A DNA stretch of 64,000 nucleotides from Clostridia bacterium (GTDB lineage: Bacteria > Bacillota > Clostridia > Oscillospirales > Acutalibacteraceae), in contig JAFQCH010000019.1 of NCBI GenBank assembly GCA_017416485.1, forward strand, positions 1 through 64,000, in the 5' to 3' direction. This document shows, in pieces, positions 33,140-41,804 of this stretch (its first letter is position 1; every line of letters starts with the position of its first letter). Both the position numbers and the translations under genes were made by a program. The notes under the pieces were generated by a model that was given only the letters and a program-made list of their open reading frames with translations, had not been told where the DNA came from and did no database searches.

Positions 33140-34363
33140 ATGGATATTCTCGAAGCAAAATTGGCTGTCATAGAAGCCGGCAAACAGCTCGTCAAGTGCG
33201 GTCTCATTGCCCGCACTTGGGGCAATGTCAGCTGCCGTGTCAGCGACACACATTTTGTAATTACCCCCAGCGGACGGGAATACAACGCATTGACCCCCGA
33301 TGAAATCGTTCTTGTGAGCATTGCAGACTGCACCTATGACGGCGACATCAAACCCTCGTCCGAAAAGGGCATTCATGCTTCTTGCTACAGACTTCGCCCC
33401 GAATGCAATTTCGTGATTCACACCCACCAGCTGTATGCCTCCATGGCAGGTCTTGCAGGGCTTGACATTCAGGTTAAAGATGAAAAGAGTGCAGCCATTC
33501 TCGGCTCCTGCATTCCTTCCGCAGCCTACGGTCTGCCCGGCACAGGGAAGCTTAAAAAGGGTGTCAGCGATGCCATTGCCCGTTCGGACGGCAATGCCGC
33601 ATTGATGCTGCATCACGGTGCTGTTTGCCTGGGCACGGACATGGACAACGCATTCAGCGTGGCCATGGAACTTGAAGAAGTCTGCAAGCAGTTCCTGCTT
33701 GACCGTTATGCAACGCTCACCGGTAACACGGCAGACGGTTTCGCATCGTTGAGCAACTACATTGCCGAAACGCTGAAAAAGGGCGATGTTAAAGCGGCAG
33801 ACTTTCCCGCCTTCATCTCTGAACGTGAGGGTGACACCATGCTGATGACGCCCGCAGACGGCGGTGACAGTGTAAGAATCCGTCTTTGCGACGGCACTCC
33901 GCTTGACACGGGTGCAAAATATCCCGCTTCCGCCGAACTGCATCTTACCGTTTACAACAAACGCGAAGATGTCAACGCCATTATCCACAACAAACAGGAA
34001 GATGTGGTTGCCGTTTCTTCCATCGGCAAAACCGTTAAGCCCTTCCTTGATGACTTTGCACAGATCGTCGGCGTTACCGCACGATGTGCTACTTTTGACC
34101 CGAACAACACACAGAAAACGGCGAAGAAGGTTGTTAAAAAGCTCAAGGGGCGCAATGCGGTTCTGCTGAAAGACAACGGCGCGCTTTGTGCAGGTTCCGG
34201 CATGAGCGATGCACAGGCTATTGAAATGGTGGCCGAAAAAGGCTGTCAGTCTTTTGTGGCAGCAAACATTTTAGATATGGGGAAATCAGCCATTAAGGGC
34301 TATGAATGTGCTTTGATGCGTCTTGTTTACAAGATGAAATATTCAAAGCAGGCAGAGAAATAA
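33140..34363 (+). CDS. Tandem class II aldolase/adducin protein with degenerate second half
   Basis: A 407-residue protein with two class II aldolase/adducin domains. The first (about 1-190) keeps metal ligands: KPSSEKGIHA, VIHTHQLYAS and MLHHGAVC. The second (about 215-400) is degenerate: the HTH metal pair is IIHNKQED and HHG is KDNGALC. Only the first half is likely to carry out retro-aldol cleavage, with the second perhaps structural or regulatory. Such enzymes cleave hydroxy-ketone phosphates to dihydroxyacetone- or glycolaldehyde-type fragments. It begins eleven bases after the aminotransferase gene. Confidence 0.85.
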   Translation: MDILEAKLAVIEAGKQLVKCGLIARTWGNVSCRVSDTHFVITPSGREYNALTPDEIVLVSIADCTYDGDIKPSSEKGIHASCYRLRPECNFVIHTHQLYASMAGLAGLDIQVKDEKSAAILGSCIPSAAYGLPGTGKLKKGVSDAIARSDGNAALMLHHGAVCLGTDMDNAFSVAMELEEVCKQFLLDRYATLTGNTADGFASLSNYIAETLKKGDVKAADFPAFISEREGDTMLMTPADGGDSVRIRLCDGTPLDTGAKYPASAELHLTVYNKREDVNAIIHNKQEDVVAVSSIGKTVKPFLDDFAQIVGVTARCATFDPNNTQKTAKKVVKKLKGRNAVLLKDNGALCAGSGMSDAQAIEMVAEKGCQSFVAANILDMGKSAIKGYECALMRLVYKMKYSKQAEK

Positions 34364-34436
34364 TTGCCACATCGGCACCGCAGCCCGTTTGCGGTTGCGG
34401 TGCCGCAATATTTTTGAAGCAGGGAGAGAAAATAAT

Positions 34437-35027
34437 ATGGCAGAAGAAAGAAAAGCCGAATACAAAAATGCCGTGCGTTCCAGACAATTGATTAAAAATG
34501 CTTATGTCGCTTTGCTGAATGAAAAGGATGTAAACAAAATCACGGTTACGGATATCATCGGCAGAGCAGGCATTTCCCGCGGCACATTTTATGCACATTA
34601 TGCAGATGTGCGAGATCTTTATGCAAGACTCGAGCAGGATGCAATCAGAACCATTCTCACAGTTATTGAAGAAACCGGCATTTTCAATTTTTATGAAAAT
34701 CCGCTTCCCACGCTTGAGTCCAACTTGCGCATTCTTGAAAGGAACAAAGAATATTACCGCCTTCTGCTCACCTCCTGTGTAGGATGCAGTTTTGTTCAGA
34801 AGCTCAGCGATGACTTCGCAACCCGTTTTGTTCCTCTCTTTATGGAACGATTCAGCAACATCAATGCAGAAGTCTTCCGCAGTTACATCAGTTTTGCATC
34901 CAGCGGCGTGCGCGGCATGATTTTCCGTTGGCTTGACGGCACGCTGAAACTGTCCGCACCGCAGTGCGCACAGCTGATGGCAGACATGCTTTTAGGCGCA
35001 AAACCCTCTGAACTGAAAAATGATTAA
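34437..35027 (+). CDS. TetR/AcrR-family regulator
   Basis: A 196-residue regulator. The helix-turn-helix is ITVTDIIGRAGISRGTFYAH, near residues 38-57, and the rest is helical. The ATG at 34437 follows AGGGAGAG. It is the third gene of the rightward operon and likely its regulator. It is related in layout to the TetR gene at 23883, so the two operons may answer the same kind of ligand. The inverted-repeat element copy B starts 15 bases after the stop. Confidence 0.87.
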   Translation: MAEERKAEYKNAVRSRQLIKNAYVALLNEKDVNKITVTDIIGRAGISRGTFYAHYADVRDLYARLEQDAIRTILTVIEETGIFNFYENPLPTLESNLRILERNKEYYRLLLTSCVGCSFVQKLSDDFATRFVPLFMERFSNINAEVFRSYISFASSGVRGMIFRWLDGTLKLSAPQCAQLMADMLLGAKPSELKND

Positions 35028-35041
35028 ACCGCACCACATAT

Positions 35042-35268
35042 GGGGCTGTTGCATTTAGCACAGACCAAAAAGCAAAATAAAAAAAACAGGTATTTTCAAG
35101 TGTGCACATTTCATAGCTTGAAAGTACCTGTTTTTTGATTCGAAGCATACAATTTTGAAATTGTAAGAAGATTGTTTTGCTTTTTTAGTCGTTTTTTCAC
35201 CCACTCGGAGTATCCGCATACGCCGTCGGGGTGAAAAAACGCCTTCTGCATCTAAATGCAACAGCCCC
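35042..35268. mobile_element. Inverted-repeat element, copy B
   Basis: A 227-bp unit with the same 17-bp terminal inverted repeats as 5809-6029 (GGGGCTGTTGCATTTAG) and a T-run after the right end. The first internal hairpin is CAGGTATTTTCAAG with a near-perfect partner, different in sequence from copy A. The second keeps the GTATGCGGATAC core, and a pair that is G-C in copy A (minus strand CGCCC/GGGCG) is A-T here (CACCC/GGGTG). The compensating change argues that the fold is maintained. Confidence 0.78.
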
Positions 35269-35345
35269 TTTTTTACGAAATAAATCCTGCACCACTTCTT
35301 CCCTTTCACATAGTATGAATTGAGGGCACGAAGGGAGGGAAAAAG

Positions 35346-35480
35346 ATGAACTTTCTGGGCAACAACTGCTGGATCATTCTTCTGATCGTTATCATTCTTC
35401 TCGGTTCGGACGGTTGCGGTTGCAACGGCTGCAGCACTGTCAACTCCTGTGGTTGCAACAACGGTTGCGGTTGCAACTAA
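35346..35480 (+). CDS. Small membrane peptide with Cys-rich tail
   Basis: A 44-residue peptide beginning MNFLGNNCWIILLIVIILLG, one hydrophobic helix, then a tail of repeated Gly-Cys and Asn-Cys (GCGCNGCS and GCNNGCGCN). AGGGAGGG precedes the ATG and a strong terminator follows. It resembles the high-cysteine sporulation or coat-type small proteins of Clostridia, but no family is certain. Nine cysteines in 44 residues suggest disulphide cross-linking or metal binding. Confidence 0.65.
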   Translation: MNFLGNNCWIILLIVIILLGSDGCGCNGCSTVNSCGCNNGCGCN

Positions 35481-35500
35481 ATAATGTAGCATAACCAAAA

Positions 35501-35527
35501 GGCACCCCGGTAAAAAACCGGGGTGTC
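35501..35527 (+). terminator. Terminator after the Cys-rich peptide gene
   Basis: GGCACCCCGG and CCGGGGTGTC form a 10-bp stem with a seven-base loop and a T-rich tail. Confidence 0.85.
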
Positions 35528-35690
35528 GATTTGTTTTTTGCTGCCGCACATCACCCTCCTGAGCATATCTTTTTTCGCCTGCGGCAATGTGCGCACGCCC
35601 TAAAAAATACTTGCAGTATTTTTTTGCGTATGGTATAATAATAAATCCTGCAGAATATTTTTTAATATTTACTTTTCGGAGGTTTTATAT

Positions 35691-37067
35691 ATGAGCAAAA
35701 ACGGTGCTGTTATCCTCGCGGGCGGTCAGGGAACCAGAATGCGTTCGGATAAACCGAAGGTCATGGCACAGGTATTGTTCAAGCCGATGATCGATTGGGT
35801 CATTGATGCGGCAAAGATGGCAGATATTGAAGATATATGTGTGGTCACCGGCTACGGTGCCCAACTGTTGGAAGCACACCTGAACGGAAAAACGCAGACC
35901 GTGCATCAGGCACAACAGCTCGGCACAGGCCATGCCGTGATGCAGGCAAAGGATTTTATTGCAGACCACACAGGCGGCAATATTCTGATTTTAAACGGCG
36001 ATGCACCCTTTGCAGATGCCAAAACCATCCGCGATGCACTCGCACAACATGAAAACGGAACCTGCGTGCAGACCGTTATTTCCGCTTGTGTCAACAATCC
36101 TTACGGTTACGGCAGAATCGTGCGCGATGAAAACGGCAACTTCCTTTGCATCACGGAAGAAGCAAGTGCCGACGAGGAAATTAAAAAAATCAACGAAATC
36201 AATTCAGGTGCCATGTGGTTTGATGCCGACACGCTCATTGATGTGCTCGGCAAACTGAAAAACGACAACTCCAAAGGCGAATATTACATCACCGACACGG
36301 TGGATATTCTGCTGGGCGAAGGCAAAAAAGTAACGGCGTTCACTTCCGGTAATCCCGACACCGTGCTCGGTGCCAACACAAGAGTACAACTGCATGAGCT
36401 CAACGAAATTGCAAGGCAGAAAGCACTTGAAAAATTCATGCTCGACGGTGTGGACATTCCCTTTGCGGACGGGGTGATCATCACCCCCGACTGCAAAATC
36501 GGCACAGACACGCAAATCTTGCCCGGTACGATCATCAAAAACGGCTGTGTGATCGGCAAAAATTGCCTGATCGGTCCGCATTCGCTCATTGATGATTGCA
36601 GAATCGGCAACGGCTGCATTGTCAACCGTGTACAGGCCGAAAACAGCGTGATTGAAGACGGTGCGGATTTGGGTCCGTTCATGCACGTGCGTCCGAATTC
36701 TCACATCGGCAAAAATGTGCATTGCGGAAACTTCACGGAAGTCAAGAATTCGACAATCGGCGAAAAAACAAGCATTTCGCACCTGACTTATGTGGGTGAT
36801 TCCGATGTGGGCAGCGGTGTCAATTTCGGTTGCGGCACGGTCACCAGCAATTATGACGGACTGAACAAATATCGCACGGTGATTGAAGACAATTGCTTTA
36901 TCGGTTGCAACACAAACCTGATTGCACCCGTAAAAGTGGGTAAAAATGCCTATACGGCGGCAGGATCGACCATTACGCAGGATGTTCCGCCGCTGAACCT
37001 TGCCATTGCAAGAGAAAGACAAACAAATAAGGAGGGCTGGGTCGAAAAGACCGGCCGCAAGAAATAA
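35691..37067 (+). CDS. glmU: Bifunctional GlmU: acetyltransferase and uridylyltransferase
   Basis: A 458-residue enzyme making UDP-GlcNAc for peptidoglycan. The N-terminal pyrophosphorylase has LAGGQGTRMRSDKPKVM and NGDAPF. The C-terminal part is a left-handed beta-helix of hexapeptide repeats (IGKNCLIGPHSLIDDCRIG) and keeps the catalytic-type region GCNTNLIAPVKVGKNAYTAA. CGGAGG precedes the ATG. It heads a housekeeping operon with pth and mfd. Confidence 0.96.
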   Translation: MSKNGAVILAGGQGTRMRSDKPKVMAQVLFKPMIDWVIDAAKMADIEDICVVTGYGAQLLEAHLNGKTQTVHQAQQLGTGHAVMQAKDFIADHTGGNILILNGDAPFADAKTIRDALAQHENGTCVQTVISACVNNPYGYGRIVRDENGNFLCITEEASADEEIKKINEINSGAMWFDADTLIDVLGKLKNDNSKGEYYITDTVDILLGEGKKVTAFTSGNPDTVLGANTRVQLHELNEIARQKALEKFMLDGVDIPFADGVIITPDCKIGTDTQILPGTIIKNGCVIGKNCLIGPHSLIDDCRIGNGCIVNRVQAENSVIEDGADLGPFMHVRPNSHIGKNVHCGNFTEVKNSTIGEKTSISHLTYVGDSDVGSGVNFGCGTVTSNYDGLNKYRTVIEDNCFIGCNTNLIAPVKVGKNAYTAAGSTITQDVPPLNLAIARERQTNKEGWVEKTGRKK

Positions 37068-37070
37068 AAA

Positions 37071-37688
37071 ATGGCTTTTTTCAAGAAAAAAACTGTAAGT
37101 TCCGCCATGGCGGTCGGCAAGCCCGAATTCATCATTGCAGGCTTGGGAAATCCCGGCAAGCAATATGAACTGACCCACCACAACGCGGGTTTTTTGTGCA
37201 TGGATATCCTTTGCAACAAGCTCGGCGTGCGTTGCGACAAGGTAAAATGGCAAGCGCTGGTGACAACGGCAGTGGTCAACGGCCACCCTTGCCTTCTGAT
37301 GCGCCCGCAGACCTACATGAACAACTCGGGCAATGCCATTAAACAGGCGGCTGATTTTTACAAAATCCCGCCCGAAAAAATCATTGTTCTGTTTGATGAT
37401 ATTTCCATTCCCTTCGGCACACTGCGCATCCGCAAAAAAGGCAGTGCAGGCGGTCACAACGGCATTAAGAGCATTATTTACCAGCTGAACAGCGACCAAT
37501 TTCCGCGCATCAAGCTCGGCATCGGAGAACGTGCCAATGCCGATGATGATTTAAAAGATTATGTTTTGAGCAAGTTCTCAAAAGAGCAATGCGAAGCCCT
37601 CAAAAAGTCGTTTGACAGAGCCGTCTGCGCACTGGAACTGATGGTGGACGGCGACTTGGACGGAGCTATGAACAAATACAACGGATGA
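37071..37688 (+). CDS. pth: Peptidyl-tRNA hydrolase
   Basis: A 205-residue enzyme freeing tRNA from peptidyl-tRNA. Core motifs are IIAGLGNPGKQYELTHHNAG (catalytic His in THHN), RPQTYMNNSG and KKGSAGGHNGIKSI. The N-terminus has about 20 extra residues before the usual start; a later ATG at residue 13 (MAVGKPEF) is possible because no strong ribosome site precedes the first ATG. It starts three bases after glmU. Confidence 0.95.
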   Translation: MAFFKKKTVSSAMAVGKPEFIIAGLGNPGKQYELTHHNAGFLCMDILCNKLGVRCDKVKWQALVTTAVVNGHPCLLMRPQTYMNNSGNAIKQAADFYKIPPEKIIVLFDDISIPFGTLRIRKKGSAGGHNGIKSIIYQLNSDQFPRIKLGIGERANADDDLKDYVLSKFSKEQCEALKKSFDRAVCALELMVDGDLDGAMNKYNG

Positions 37689-37701
37689 AAGGACAAACCT
37701 T

Positions 37702-38265
37702 ATGAACAGGCTGAAAACCACACTCGGCACACTCTGCGCCGTGTTTGCAACCATTCTTTTGCTTGCGGCTTCGTTGCTGATGGTCAACACCTTTGTGGGC
37801 GGTGAAGCAGGTTTCTTTTTTGAGCCGGACTCGGCTTTGGGCGGCATTGCTAAAATTCTTGCGCTGTTCTTCCCTTTCCTTTCCACTTTTTTCTGCTTTT
37901 TACTCGGTCTTATTTTCGGCAAATACAAACTTCCCTTTGCGTTTGCGGGGGCTGTGGGCGTGCTCGGTGTAACCCATGTGATCGCGCCGTTCATTACGCA
38001 ATTCATTTTCACCCAGGCGGCAGGCAATGCCTTCACGCGCTTTGTGCAAGCATTTTTCACGGTGCTTGCCATGCCCGCTGTGAGTATTCCCTATGCGTTC
38101 AATGAAGCTGTTAATTTCTTTTTAACAGACTTTTCAGGCAGCCGCATCATGGTGTTTGCGGCCACCTTCCTCACCTTTGCCGCCCCCGTGCTGCTGACGG
38201 CAGGATTTTTGCTCGGTGATGCGGCACGCAAAAAACAATCCCTGCAAAAGGAGATTCCCGCATGA
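37702..38265 (+). CDS. Small integral membrane protein
   Basis: A 187-residue protein with four hydrophobic helices, near residues 10-30, 50-75, 75-105 and 145-170. It lies between pth and mfd with a ribosome site AAAGGAC. No family motif is recognised. Its stop overlaps the mfd start by four bases, so it is co-translated, yet nothing in the sequence links it to DNA repair. Confidence 0.7.
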   Translation: MNRLKTTLGTLCAVFATILLLAASLLMVNTFVGGEAGFFFEPDSALGGIAKILALFFPFLSTFFCFLLGLIFGKYKLPFAFAGAVGVLGVTHVIAPFITQFIFTQAAGNAFTRFVQAFFTVLAMPAVSIPYAFNEAVNFFLTDFSGSRIMVFAATFLTFAAPVLLTAGFLLGDAARKKQSLQKEIPA

Positions 38266-41200
38266 GTTGTTTTGCACAGCTTCTGCACGATTGTCCCGAA
38301 TACAACAACATTCGGACCGACATTGAAAAAAAGAAACTTCCCATGGGTGTCATCGGCTTGCCCCCCGCGCCGAAAGCACACCTGATTCATGCGCTTTGCG
38401 ACGACACCGGCCGCAAGGCGTTTGTTGTGATGCCCGATGAAGCATCCGCCGTGAAGCTGTGCGCAGACCTTGTGACCTTCGGCACCAATGCCGTGTTGTA
38501 TCCTGCAAGGGATTTCCGTTTTTACACCGCCGAAAGCGTTTCCAGAGAACTTGAACAAAAACGTATCGGTGCGCTGACTACATTTTTGAACAAAGAGTGT
38601 GATGTGCTTGTTTTTTCCGCAGAAGCTGCAGTGCAAAACACCATTCCGCCCGCAGAACTCAAGAAGCGCAGTCTGTGCCTGAAACAGGGTGCGCAGATTG
38701 ACCCGCAAAGCATACTTTATGCCCTTTTGGGTGCGGGTTACAGTGCAAGTGACCTCGTGGAGGGTCCCGGTCAGTTTGCTTCCCGCGGGGGATTGCTCGA
38801 CTTTTTCCCGCCCGGTAGCGAAAACCCCATCCGCATTGAATTCTGGGGCGATGAAATCGACTCCCTGTCATATTTTGATGCGCAAAGCCAACGCCGTGGT
38901 GACCCCGCAGACGAAATCCGCATCACCCCGTCCACGGAAGTGCTGTATGATTCCAACATCGAATTCGGTGCAAAAATCGAAACGTTAGCAAACAGTTTGC
39001 GCGGCAAAAGCAATGCAACCGCAAAAGAAAACTTAATGAAAGATGCAGAATTGCTCAAAGCGGATGTGCGACTCGCGTGTGCAGACAAATACCTGCCCCT
39101 TGCCTATGAAAAAAGCGCAACCGTGCTTGATTACGCGGAGGATGCACTGCTGTTTGTGTGCGATTCGTTCAATGTAAAAGAAAAGGCAAATGCCGCAGTG
39201 AACCTGCTTCTTGAAGAAATCAGCGAGCTTTTTGAAGACGGCATTTTGTGCAAAGGGCTTGACGATTATTGCATTGATTTTAAAAAATTAGTGGGCATTT
39301 TTGAAGAAAAAGGTGCTGTTTATTTTGACAACTTCACCCGCGGCAGTTTTGATACCCCTGTAAAAGATTTAATTACATTCAACTGCTCGCAGGGTTCGGG
39401 CTGGGACGGTTCTTACCGACTGCTGACCGAAGATATTGAGCCGTTGCTTCATCGCGGATACACCGTTCTTGTGTTTGCGGGCACAGACAAAGCCGCCGAA
39501 GGGCTTTTTGACGAACTGGAAGAAGACAAATACAAGGCCGTTTTCCACCGCAAAACACCGCAGCTTCTGCAAAAAGGCTACATCAATGTGCTCACAGGTG
39601 CTATTTCTTACGGCATTGACTACCCGGGTGAAAAACTGCTGTTTGTCACCTACAGCCGCATGGCGGGCAAGGTGCAGAAAACGGTCAAGGCACGCAAAAA
39701 AATAAACCCGAATGCGTTCAACTCGCTGGATGAACTGCACAAAGGCGATTATGTGGTGCATGAAATCAACGGCATCGGTATTTTTGACGGAATCGAAAAG
39801 GTCGAAATGAACGGCTTTGTCAAGGATTACATCAAAATTCTGTATGCCAAAAACGATGTGCTGTATGTGCCTGTCACAAAACTCGACCTTGTCAGCAAAT
39901 ACATAGGCCCCCATGAAGAAGACGGAAAACGCACGGTCAAGATCAACCGTCTGGGTTCACCCGAATGGATGAAAACCAAATCCCGCGTCAAGGGTGCGGT
40001 CAAGGACATGGCAGAAAAACTTGTCAGACTTTATGCCCAAAGACAGAGCACATCCGGCTTTGCATTCTCGCCCGACATTGACATGCAAAGTGACTTTGAA
40101 CGCCGTTTTGAATTTGACGAAACAGATGACCAGTTGCGTTGCATTTATGAAATCAAGGGTGATATGGAAAAGTCCTGCCCCATGGACAGATTGCTGTGCG
40201 GCGACGTCGGCTTCGGCAAAACGGAGGTGGCATTGCGCGCGGCATTCAAGTGTGCCGCCGACGGCAAACAATGTGCCATTCTGGTGCCGACAACCATTCT
40301 GGCATTGCAACACTACCGCACCATTTTAAGACGTTTTGAGGGATTCCCGATTTATGTGGATATGATTTCCCGATTCCGCACACCGAAACAACAAACGGAA
40401 ATCAAAAAGAAACTTGCAGCAGGCAGTATTGATATTCTGGTCGGCACACACAAATTGCTCGGCAAAGAAATCAAATTTCGTGACCTCGGACTGCTCATCA
40501 TTGACGAAGAACAACGTTTCGGTGTTGCACAAAAGGAAAAATTAAAAGAACTCTTCCCTGCCGTAGATGTGCTGACACTTTCCGCAACGCCCATTCCGCG
40601 TACGCTCAACATGGCACTCACAGGCATACGCGATATGTCCGTCATCGAAGAAGCACCGCTTGACCGCTTCCCCGTACAGACGTATGTTATTGAACATGAC
40701 ATGGGCATTCTTGAACAGGCGATATCAAAAGAGCTTCGCCGTGGCGGGCAGGTATTTTATCTTTACAACAAAACGAGCGACATCACCGTCAGAGCAAAAC
40801 AACTGCAGGAACTGTTCCCCGATGCGGTGGTTGCCTACGGACACGGCAAAATGCCCGAAGAAACGCTTTCTGACATCTGGCGCAGAATGACCGAGGGCGA
40901 AATCGACATTCTTGTGTGCACCACCATCATCGAAACGGGTGTGGATGTGCCTAATGCAAACACGCTCATCATTGAAGATGCCGACAGGCTGGGGCTTGCA
41001 CAGTTGCATCAGATCCGCGGCCGTGTGGGCAGATCGACCCGCCGTGCCAGCGCATACCTTACCTTCCGTAAGGATAAGGAACTCACCGAAATTGCAAGAA
41101 GACGACTCGATGCCATCCGCGAATACACGGAATTCGGTTCGGGCTTCCGCATTGCCATGCGCGATATGGAAATACGCGGCACGGGTAATCTCATCGGTGC

Positions 41201-41741
41201 GCAACAGCACGGGCATCTTGAATCGGTCGGTTATGATATGTTCATTAAGTTGCTTGCCGAAGCCATTGACGAGCAATCGGGCAATACACCCGTTGCAAAG
41301 CGCGATTGCCAGGTGGATATTCAGCTCAATGCGCACATTCCCGATCTTTATATTTCGTCATACCCGCAACGGCTTGCCGCCTACCGCCGCATTGCCGACA
41401 TCCGCACACAGGACGATGCCATGGATGTAACGGACGAATTCATTGACCGTTACGGCGAACCGCCCGAAAGCGTTCTGGGGCTTATCAAAGTCGCATTGCT
41501 GAAAAATGCCTGCGCCGACAAGGGGATTTTTGAAATCACCCAACGCGGAAACAGCTTGCTGCTGTTTGTGGACAAAATCGAGCGCAATCTGCTCGCCGCA
41601 CTCGCCGCACATCTGAAAGGCAGAGTGATGGCAAGCGCCGCCGGCAAGGCATATTTCTCGGTCAAGTTGCAAAGCAATGAAAACTCCATTCAGTGCCTTG
41701 AACAGATCGTTGCGGCATTGGAAACCATACAAGCGGAATAA
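38262..41741 (+). CDS. mfd: Transcription-repair coupling factor
   Basis: A 1159-residue ATPase that removes stalled RNA polymerase and recruits UvrA. Order: UvrB-homology region, the RNA-polymerase-interaction domain (GDYVVHEINGIGIFDG), the SF2 helicase with Walker A GDVGFGKTEVAL, DEEQRFG (DExx box), LSATPIPRT and QIRGRVGRS, and a C-terminal domain. The length is normal. It is translationally coupled to the upstream membrane protein gene and ends the operon before a terminator. Confidence 0.96.
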   Translation: MSCFAQLLHDCPEYNNIRTDIEKKKLPMGVIGLPPAPKAHLIHALCDDTGRKAFVVMPDEASAVKLCADLVTFGTNAVLYPARDFRFYTAESVSRELEQKRIGALTTFLNKECDVLVFSAEAAVQNTIPPAELKKRSLCLKQGAQIDPQSILYALLGAGYSASDLVEGPGQFASRGGLLDFFPPGSENPIRIEFWGDEIDSLSYFDAQSQRRGDPADEIRITPSTEVLYDSNIEFGAKIETLANSLRGKSNATAKENLMKDAELLKADVRLACADKYLPLAYEKSATVLDYAEDALLFVCDSFNVKEKANAAVNLLLEEISELFEDGILCKGLDDYCIDFKKLVGIFEEKGAVYFDNFTRGSFDTPVKDLITFNCSQGSGWDGSYRLLTEDIEPLLHRGYTVLVFAGTDKAAEGLFDELEEDKYKAVFHRKTPQLLQKGYINVLTGAISYGIDYPGEKLLFVTYSRMAGKVQKTVKARKKINPNAFNSLDELHKGDYVVHEINGIGIFDGIEKVEMNGFVKDYIKILYAKNDVLYVPVTKLDLVSKYIGPHEEDGKRTVKINRLGSPEWMKTKSRVKGAVKDMAEKLVRLYAQRQSTSGFAFSPDIDMQSDFERRFEFDETDDQLRCIYEIKGDMEKSCPMDRLLCGDVGFGKTEVALRAAFKCAADGKQCAILVPTTILALQHYRTILRRFEGFPIYVDMISRFRTPKQQTEIKKKLAAGSIDILVGTHKLLGKEIKFRDLGLLIIDEEQRFGVAQKEKLKELFPAVDVLTLSATPIPRTLNMALTGIRDMSVIEEAPLDRFPVQTYVIEHDMGILEQAISKELRRGGQVFYLYNKTSDITVRAKQLQELFPDAVVAYGHGKMPEETLSDIWRRMTEGEIDILVCTTIIETGVDVPNANTLIIEDADRLGLAQLHQIRGRVGRSTRRASAYLTFRKDKELTEIARRRLDAIREYTEFGSGFRIAMRDMEIRGTGNLIGAQQHGHLESVGYDMFIKLLAEAIDEQSGNTPVAKRDCQVDIQLNAHIPDLYISSYPQRLAAYRRIADIRTQDDAMDVTDEFIDRYGEPPESVLGLIKVALLKNACADKGIFEITQRGNSLLLFVDKIERNLLAALAAHLKGRVMASAAGKAYFSVKLQSNENSIQCLEQIVAALETIQAE

Positions 41742-41774
41742 AAAAGTGCTTTTGTAAAAAGTAAGGCATTGTAA

Positions 41775-41800
41775 AAACCGTCCCCGAAAGAGGACGGTTT
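41775..41800. terminator. Bidirectional terminator between mfd and comM
   Basis: AAACCGTCC and GGACGGTTT form a 9-bp stem flanked by A and T runs. Confidence 0.85.
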
Positions 41801-41804
41801 TATC

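Noticed and set aside
35055..35549. Minus-strand frame across the Cys-rich peptide and element copy B
   Set aside because: Its translation is low-complexity where it opposes the small peptide gene, and copy A of the element does not keep the frame.
36204..37499. A long minus-strand frame over glmU and pth
   Set aside because: Both plus-strand genes are unmistakable, and the antisense product has no recognisable domain or ribosome site.
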